Below, in pieces: positions 53,878 through 64,000 of a stretch of DNA of 64,000 nucleotides (position 1 is the first letter of the stretch; each line of letters starts with the position of its first letter). The stretch is taken from positions 124,001 to 188,000 of the forward strand of contig QAOA01003650.1 in the NCBI GenBank assembly GCA_003255065.1, given 5' to 3'. The position numbers and the translations under genes are program-made. This DNA is from Cercis canadensis. Lineage: Eukaryota > Streptophyta > Magnoliopsida > Fabales > Fabaceae. Under the pieces are notes generated by a model. That model had not been told where the DNA came from and made no database searches. It worked only from the letters and a program-made list of their open reading frames with translations.

Positions 53878-56047
53878 TGCATCAGAAATGCTTTATCTTT
53901 TTATTTTTATTTTTTCTTTTCTTCAATTTTAGAAGCTGATACATCATTTATGTAGGGGCTGAGTTTATCAAAAAAAATTCCCCAAATCAGTCAAATCTTC
54001 TATGAAAGATGTAAAAGCTATTAAAATAACTTGATTAGCAAAACCTCTAAGGTGAATCCAAGCCAGCTAAATCATATTACCCCTAAATGGAATCATTTTT
54101 ATTTATTTCATGATCAAACTTATATTCTCAATGATATGACAATCATCAAATTCATCTAGTCCTTAGTCGCTCCTACACCAAAGTTGGGCAGTTTTCCTAT
54201 CACATTCTTCCTTCTTTTCTGTGGCCAGATTACTATTTTAGTCCCAATAATTTGTTCAAGATTCAAAGATGGAAAACTGGATCTTTCCTTATGATTGCAA
54301 TGTTCATCAAGAATAATATATGTACAAATGCATTTTGGTGTTCAGAAGTTGATTTAAGTTTTGTAAGCATCATTTCAAAAAAAAAAACAAAACAAAACAA
54401 AAAATCTGTAAATGTTACTGCAACGCAATGACTAATATGATAATATCTATAGAGGAAAAGAAATAGTCCACACTATCCAAATTCAGTTTCTTACCCCATG
54501 GAAGAACTGGATACTCCCATCTCTATTTCGGGACTGTAATGACATAAGATACAACCTGCAAAAGCAGATAAATTCTTACCAAAAGTAATAGTTCACATGA
54601 TGTAAATACTTGGAAATAACTAAAGAACAATATACCAAGATTGATGCAGCAACAGAGAGAGGATAACTATAAAGAAATGATGTCTCCTCCTTTTCATAGA
54701 GAAGATCCATAATTTCCATACAAGCTTCAAAGTTAATGAGTTCACCAACTTTTGCCACTACCCTGAAATCAACCAAAAAGGGAATCAATGGACACAAATT
54801 GCTATAAATCATCTTAAATATATCTCCAGCTTATAAAGGCGACTCACTTTATCTGAATCCAAAGTTGTTCAAGTGACAAGAAAGCAATATTTCCCTTGCC
54901 AATCTCAAAATTCAACACCTTAGGAAGTACCAATCATGTTAGTTCAATGGTTATAGTACCAAAAACCTTGCAGGTTCTTTGCTATATACCTGCATGAAGA
55001 GCACCTCCTACAGAATATCCAGAACAAGCACCTAAAGTTTAAGATCATACATGGTAAGGAGTTTATAATCATCACAAAAGAAAATTTCCTTATGGCGTCC
55101 ACAAAGTCTCGAGTAGGAAAGTGTTGATCCTTGATTACTTTATCAGCCAAAGACTTTAAACATCTCACAGAGAGTGGACAAGAATCATGTATCTGTAGAA
55201 CCCTCCTTTTGTATTAACCAATAAAAATTCATGAAACTAGAGCGTGAAAACCCATTTTGCTTGAAATCCATATAGAAATAAGAACAAATAACTGCAAGTT
55301 GCTTTCTCTCACAGGTTGCAATAGCCAGTTCCTTAAATTACCACCGCCCTTGAACCTTCAAAAGAACAATTCAACAGTAGTATAGCAATAAAACTGGAAA
55401 GAAAAAAAAAATCTAGCTTTCATATTAACAAAACCCATAAACGAAACTACAAGTTAATTGCAATTACTATATAATTGAGAAATTCTAAAATGATCAATCA
55501 ATTGTGAAAACGAGGAAATCCTCACTATCAATGCCACAGTAGTACAGCAATAAAATTGAAAAAAAAAAATCTAGTTTTCCATATTAAAAAAGAAAAAAAC
55601 CATCGAGGAAATTACAAGTTATTTACAATTACTATACGATTGAGCAACTCTAGAATGATCAACCAATTATGAAAAATGAGAAAATTCACACAAGCAAATA
55701 CACAAACAGGAAATACAAGATACCTGGGTAAAGAAGGGAAGAACCGATCAACGAACAATGACAATGCGGAATATTTAACAATTGGAGCTAATTTCAGTTG
55801 CTACATAGAAAAATTTGCAATAAGGAAAAAGAATTATCGATTGGTAGAACATATGTTTATGGAGAAATTTTAAGATAAAAAGAGGAGAATTTTGTACGCT
55901 TACTTGAGCTGATTGGATGAGGAACTCAACCATTCGGAGGCGCTGAGCTGAAGAGGAATCAAATGACAAAAGCTTTCGCTCACTGGAACTGAGAGAAATG
56001 GGAAGGTGAGCTACACCCACTTTGGTTTCTGAACGAGAAGAAGACAT

Positions 56048-57453
56048 TAAAGCTACTCAGTTGGTCTTAGCCGTGGCAATTTCCACACATGCGTTACACG
56101 GTTCGTGTGAGCTTATATGGATTCGGATTTTTATTGGATTAACCCATATGACCCGAATCATAAACGGGTCACGTTGAGGTTAACTTGTGTAACCCGAGAA
56201 TATAATAACCTGTTTATGAGGGGAAAAAAAAAAGGAATTCAAATGCTGGATTAGTCAATCTGTGTAACTCATTTAATAAAAGGGTTAATTGGGTTATGAA
56301 AAGAAAAATTAATCGGTTGATAGAAATTCGGATTACATAAATCATCTATAAATAAATGACCTACGTTTAGTTCACGATAAAATATTTGTATTCTGTTTAA
56401 ATTAGGATCATTTATATTTGGGTTGATCTCAACCTAACACGAATTGTCTCTTGTTGTTGGCCTCAAGGGCACAACCAACTAAGTTGGCACATAGTTTTTA
56501 GGGGGAGACCCTTGATTAAGGATGGTAACAAGGAAGGACAGAGGCGAAGAATGCTCTTTTGCTCCCGATTCTTANTATGAAAAGAAAAATTAATCGGTTG
56601 ATAGAAATTCGGATTACATAAATCATCTGTAAATAAATGACTAACGTTTAATTCACGATAAAATATTTGTGTCCTGTTTAAATTAGGATCATTTATATTT
56701 GGGTTGATCTCAACCTAACACGAATTGTCTCTTGTTGTTGGCCTCAAGGGCACAACCAACTAAGTTGGCACATAGTTTTTAGGGGGAGACCCTTGATTAA
56801 GGATGGTAACAAGGAAGGACAGAGGCGGAGAATGCTCTTTTGCTCCCGATTCTTAGAAAAATAAAAATCCGTAATAAAATTACTAATCTATTCCTATTTA
56901 TTCTCAATTACATGTACCATATATAAATGTCATAGAAAGTTTTTTTTTTACGTATATAAAATTATTAACCTATAAGTGCCATAAAAGATTATTTTAATAT
57001 TTTAAAAGACTATGATCCTAATCTCCGTCCCCAAAACTCAGAAACCTCCTCTTGGAACTGCCCCCTAGGGAGAAATTTCCCCCATCCTCGGTCAACTCGG
57101 GCATTTTACCATAATAGAACCTATCAACTGCAGAGATGGACTCACCTCTAGGATATTGGCACCTAATCAAGGTGGCATTGTTAAGTCTCATTAGCTTTGA
57201 AGACAACGGGGTTCGTGCCGCTAAGGAATTGTGTTACTCTATAAATATCAAATATTCAATACTTAAATCCATTCAATGAAGTATATATTTATATAAACAC
57301 AGCAGTGCATAAGCATCTTAATTATTTTTTTCTGTGCAAACCTAACGAAAATTCAAAGGTAAATCTATGGACATTGTTCTTATAATATACAATCCAAATG
57401 CTCACTGAAAAATTAATCTTTCTCACACCCAAAGTGATTTATTTGACATAGTT
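56048..57453. other. spacer between the cyclin pseudogene and ADH-3 stop
   Basis: 56048-56340 and 57240-57453 match the ADH-2 equivalents. In between are the doubled 280-base segment and 56856-57235, which has no counterpart in the other units. I see no gene in it. Confidence 0.5.
56295..56855. other. contig join: 280-base repeat either side of an N
   Basis: 56295-56574 and 56576-56855 are equal in length and nearly the same, split by N at 56575, with several mismatches. Those could reflect two alleles or paralogs joined end to end. Confidence 0.75.
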
Positions 57454-60664
<3,211 letters not shown>

Positions 60665-60758
60665 TTTATACTTAGCTTGAAACTGTGATTTCTCTTATAC
60701 ACACAAATTACTTTTCTCTTTTTGCTTTGTCTGTGCATAAATGGGTGGCTTGAGTTGG

Positions 60759-60846
60759 ATATATATACCCAGAGAACTTTCATATTCCAAGTTTAAAATT
60801 AAGCAACTAGAAGGAAGAAAAACCATTGAATCCCCTGGTTTTTGTT
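60759..60846 (-). promoter_or_regulatory. ADH-3 core promoter: TATA box and GT motifs
   Basis: TATA run (60759-60768) about 95 bases before the ATG at 60664, with AAAACCA and TGGTTT motifs at 60819-60846. One base of the CGCTGG sequence next to the GT motif in the sisters is changed here (CCCTGG). Confidence 0.55.
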
Positions 60847-61814
60847 TCCTTACAAAGCTTGTAACTTTGTAAAAGGCTTCAACCAACGGCGGGTTTCGTC
60901 TTGAGAACTCTGGTTTTCAGTGGTTGACTGTGTAAACAATTGGCCAAGTTGCAGGCAGTGTGGACTATCCATTTTCCATCAATCGGGTGGGTCTTGCCCT
61001 CTTGCTGTACCCGGAAAAGACAAAGACGTGCTATTATCCCAAATGTCTAGTTCATCAATGAGGTGTTTTCTTTTTTAATTCATAGTTTTTAGTCCGTGTA
61101 TCAAACTAGATGTAAGTTTTTCATAGGAATTGAATTTAGGTTCTTTTTATTAGTTTGACTACAACTATAAATTTAAATAATTTTAAAAATAATCTTAATA
61201 TCATTTGATAAATTTAAATAATCTTAATATTATTTGATCAAGGGTTATTTGATAGTTGTATTTAGGATTGAAATTTTAGTTTCCTTAAATTAGATGATAT
61301 GTGTGTTTAATAGCACTTTCTCTTATTATAAAGCTCACATGTTTGATGTCACAAGTTTCATTTTTGCTATGTACACTCTTCTCCCTTCTCTTGTGTTGCA
61401 TTGCACTTATATATATAAAGATGAGGTTTTTCTAGTGCATCTCATATATATGATGATTGGGTTTATTATTGAATCTTTGTGTGCTATATAAACATAATCA
61501 AAGTTGATTATATAGTTAAAACAATGATGTTTTATAATCAAAGTTACATGAAAAATTATCTAATTTACTCAAATTCCGTGTACATATCAAGTTATTACCT
61601 TTTGCTTGTGTTTTTAAGTTCTTTAAAGCAAATAGACTAATGTTTTTATTTAAAAAAAAAATAGAATTTAGAAATATTATTTCTTGTTGTATCTAACAAG
61701 TAAAGTAACACAAAAGAATAGCAACATGGAATAGACAAAATGTAAGGTGATAATTATGCTATAATCACAAAAAATGTGAGGGCAATGCTACTCTCTCATT
61801 TAGTTTGATGGGTT

Positions 61815-62114
61815 CTAGTAGGACCGCTAAGTGAATTTAGTGTCATTGTGAAAATTTTAAAAAATTGAGTCACACAGTATGTGATAAAATACATAATTTT
61901 TTTTATAAAATGCAAGAATGACAAGATATAGAAAAAAGTGCCAAAGTCTATTTTTTTTTTGGGAAAAGTTGAATTTGTTGTTTGACACGATTTTCTATAT
62001 CATGTTGTTCTTGTATTTTATAAAAAAAAATTATGTGTTTTCTCACATACTATGTGACTCAATTTTTTGAGATCTTCGCAATAACACTAAATTAGGCATT
62101 TGAGTCCCACCAAA
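61815..62114. mobile_element. fold-back element upstream of ADH-3
   Basis: Counterpart of 18941-19201, more diverged, with about 35 extra bases in the central loop (T run and AAGTTGAATTTG around 61950-61985). Confidence 0.55.
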
Positions 62115-62224
62115 AGCCTCCAATGAGGGGGTTGGGTATGACTACACCCTTTCTAAGAGGGATATAACTTAGTAAACACCAAAATATAAACAATCAAACA
62201 ATTAGATGAGAAGATTTATTTTAC

Positions 62225-62948
62225 TTTAAAATATTTATTAAAAATTATTTTAATCTATTTTAAAAATATATTAGTGGATTAAACAGTTTGTAATTGAGTA
62301 ATACTAAAATCGTCTTCAGGATTTGTGAGTTTTGTGTTTAAATCCAGAATCATATATAAAAGTACCAAAAAATACATTATTGGAAAATGGTATTTTACTT
62401 AAAATCAATAATTCTTCTAAATTTTAAAAGGTTCAAATTATAATTTCCAACAAAGTTTTCCAACAAATTTTAAAATATTTATTAAAAATTGTTTTACTCT
62501 ATTTAAAAATATATTAGTAGATTAAATAATTTGTAACTGAGTAATACTGAAGTCATCTTTAGAGTTTGTGAATTATGTGTTCAAATCTAAAATCGTATAT
62601 AAAAGTACCAAAAAATACATTATTGGAAAAAGGTATTTTACTTAAAATCAATAATTCTTCTAAATTTTAAAAAGTTCAAATTATAATTTCCAACAAAGTT
62701 TTCCAACAAATTTTAAAATATTTATTAAAAATTGTTTTACTCTATTTAAAAATATATTAGTAGATTAAATAATTTGTAACTGAGTAATACTGAAGTCATC
62801 TTTAGAGTTTGTGAATTATGTGTTCAAATCTAAAATCGTATATAAAAGTACCAAAAAATACATTATTGGAAAAAGGTATTTTACTTAAAATCAATAATCC
62901 TTCTAAATTTTAAAAAGTTCAAATTATAATTTCCAACAAAGTTTTCTT
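62225..62948. repeat. 243-base tandem repeat, three units
   Basis: Units 62225-62468, 62469-62711 and 62712-62948. The second and third are nearly identical, the first more diverged. Parts of the first unit correspond to single-copy sequence upstream of ADH-1 and ADH-2 (near 19325 and 45220), so the array grew from ADH upstream sequence only at this copy. Confidence 0.85.
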
Positions 62949-63059
62949 ACTATAGAACTCTAGTGGAGTAATCAAAGGGATATACCAACGTGTTTCAAAA
63001 ATTATAAATTTTTACATGTTATTCAATTTCAGATATTTGTTAGTAAAATAAAAGAGAAA

Positions 63060-63806
63060 AATTTATTAAATCAAAACCATTTTGCTGCATTGCTTCTAAA
63101 CGCAGCGTTTATCTCTGTCTTTTGTCAAAATACAGCCCTAGGGATTCTCAATTCTCGTCGTTCATCACGCGCTCTATCAGTTTCTCTCCCTTCGTCCCGG
63201 AGCTCGTGCCCTGCCGGTGACGGAAAACCCTCGCCTTGGCCGAAAGAGCCAATCCGGAACCCAACCTTCTGGGTTCCGTTTGAGGTAAAAGGAAATTCAT
63301 CGACCTGATTCAGGTCTTTCTCCCCATTGTTATCGATTCCATTCTCTGAAGCTAGTTCGAGCAAAACCACATGTTTTTAGTTCCTTTGAGGTAACGGAAG
63401 CTTACACACGCTTATTCTATTCCTTCGTTTATTGCTTCCATATGGCATAGATTTTATGGAAAAGGGGATTTTTTTTTTTTAATTGGGCGTTGATAAATAT
63501 GTCCAAAAATTGAAATTTTATTGGGTGAAAATAGGAATTTTTTTATGTGAATTGATGTAAAAGGGGTACTGATGGCTCCTGCTTTTTTGTTTTACTGGGT
63601 TTCGTATGGGACCTGTTGCTTTAATATTTATGTCTGTTTTGAGTAATGACGTAGAAAGGATTAGATTTAACTTTTGTCATCGGATTGTTTTAGTAACCTG
63701 GGTTTTGGAGCTTGGGTTTGCTTGAGTGAGCTTAAATCAATATAAGTATAGGTTGATTAACTTCATATGATGTGCTTGATTCATTGTTGTATCTCTTCTC
63801 TACCAG
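63060..63806 (+). promoter_or_regulatory. probable 5' UTR exon and leader intron of the right-end gene
   Basis: Base composition changes abruptly here from very AT-rich to balanced, with CT-rich and CG-containing sequence (63120-63300). A donor-like TTTGAG/GTAACG at 63390/63391 and an acceptor TACCAG at 63801-63806 frame a T-rich intron of about 415 bases. A second GAG/GTAAAA at about 63283 is an alternative donor. The transcription start is not determined. Confidence 0.45.
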
Positions 63807-63833
63807 ATATTGGCACCAAATTGGTTGGCTTCT

Positions 63834-63890
63834 ATGAGCCAATTTTCTTGTTTTTCGTGGCTTTATAATGGTGATGAAGAGTTTCTGTGA
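63834..63890 (+). CDS. upstream ORF overlapping the right-end gene's start codon
   Basis: An 18-codon ORF (MSQFSCFSWLYNGDEEFL) begins 28 bases after the putative acceptor, in another frame. It ends 20 bases past the main ATG at 63868. If the splice model is right, scanning ribosomes meet this ATG first. It could lower translation of the main ORF, or it could mean the real start is elsewhere. Confidence 0.3.
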   Translation: MSQFSCFSWLYNGDEEFL

Positions 63891-64000
63891 GAGGATTGGT
63901 GCTGCAAAATGTTCTTCTAAAAGCTCAACTGAGACTTTAGATAAGAATCAGGTGCCTGCTTGTTCAAAGGCAGAGTCTAGTGACAGTAAGTTTTCCAAGG
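63868..64000 (+). CDS. 5' part of an unrecognised protein-coding gene, runs off the window
   Basis: The ORF starts MVMKSFCERIGAAKCSSK and stays open to the last base, rich in Ser, Lys and Thr. An in-frame TGA lies 33 bases before this ATG, so translation cannot start further upstream on the spliced transcript without skipping it. A GC-richer leader with a likely 5' UTR intron precedes it. I do not recognise the family from 44 residues. It is not part of the repeated ADH units and marks their right border. Confidence 0.5.
   Translation, partial: MVMKSFCERIGAAKCSSKSSTETLDKNQVPACSKAESSDSKFSK

Larger units (their letters stand above)
53044..56047 (-). pseudogene. decayed second copy of the cyclin-J18-like gene
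   Basis: Its exons align one for one with the intact copy at 37025-40041: 56047-55904, 55800-55724, 55355-55256, 55192-55094, 55007-54990 (microexon), 54918-54848, 54762-54636, 54555-54495, 53110-53044. The coding frames of exons 1-8 are still open. The donor after exon 3 reads AT instead of GT, and the donor after exon 4 also reads AT. The acceptor of exon 9 is lost (AA for AG), and exon 9 is 25 nt shorter than in the intact gene, which shifts the frame. Correct splicing of a full product is therefore not expected. Intron 8 contains an apparent assembly duplication (53576-53877). Decay looks recent, since exon sequence is still close to the sister copy. Confidence 0.85.
60847..63059. other. 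ADH-3 upstream region
   Basis: Upstream sequence shared with ADH-1 and ADH-2 to about 62340, including the fold-back element. The 243-base array follows, then about 110 bases of AT-rich sequence before the right-end gene. The repeated unit ends here. Confidence 0.55.

Noticed and set aside
63090-63370. ORFs of 72 and 81 codons on opposite strands at the right end
   Set aside because: They fall in the GC-richer 5' leader region; such overlap on both strands is typical of non-coding leader sequence, and no transcript start is placed.

Overview
This is plant nuclear DNA, very probably from a eudicot. Three alcohol dehydrogenase (ADH) genes have the ten-exon layout of plant class P ADH. A cyclin-J18-type gene is plant-like, and the AT-rich spacers carry plant retroelement relics, tRNA-derived SINEs, a hAT-type MITE and a small Helitron. 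The sequence is a draft: 12 isolated single Ns occur, and six of them sit between two copies of the same 30-280 base segment, which points to contig ends whose overlap was never merged.

Layout. The window is built from about three divergent copies of one long unit, all in the same orientation. Unit 1 (1 to about 19,620) has spacer, a LINE-type RNase H fragment (7,044-7,728), a solo LTR (7,754-9,107), more spacer, and ADH-1 (14,967-17,732, minus strand). Unit 2 (about 21,415 to 45,360) has the same spacer, an RNase H fragment split by a hAT MITE (25,771-26,341), a spacer block present twice (26,390-30,043 and 30,044-35,480), an intact cyclin-J18-like gene (37,025-40,041, minus), and ADH-2 (40,800-42,870 region to 43,702, minus). 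Unit 3 (about 45,360 to 62,340) has shortened spacer, a third RNase H fragment, a rearranged Ty1/copia fossil (49,251-52,841), a decayed second cyclin-J18 copy (53,044-56,047) and ADH-3 (57,454-60,664, minus). Unit 1 lacks the cyclin altogether. A three-fold 243-base tandem repeat (62,225-62,948) follows. From about 63,060 an unrelated plus-strand gene begins with a 5' UTR intron and runs off the end.

Function. ADH-1, -2 and -3 each assemble into complete 380-381 residue zinc ADHs with all splice sites, both zinc sites and the NAD-binding glycine motif. Each has a TATA box about 100 bases before the ATG and GT-type motifs further upstream like those of anaerobically induced ADH genes. They are therefore a likely functional tandem family. 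The cyclin gene starts about 760 bases beyond the ADH-2 stop codon in the same direction. One copy is whole, one is a pseudogene and one is absent.

I see no tRNA, rRNA, CRISPR array or bacterial-type operon, and nothing I can defend as a new biological system. The main interest lies in the assembly artefacts, the nested duplication history, and transposon insertions whose empty sites are visible in sister copies.
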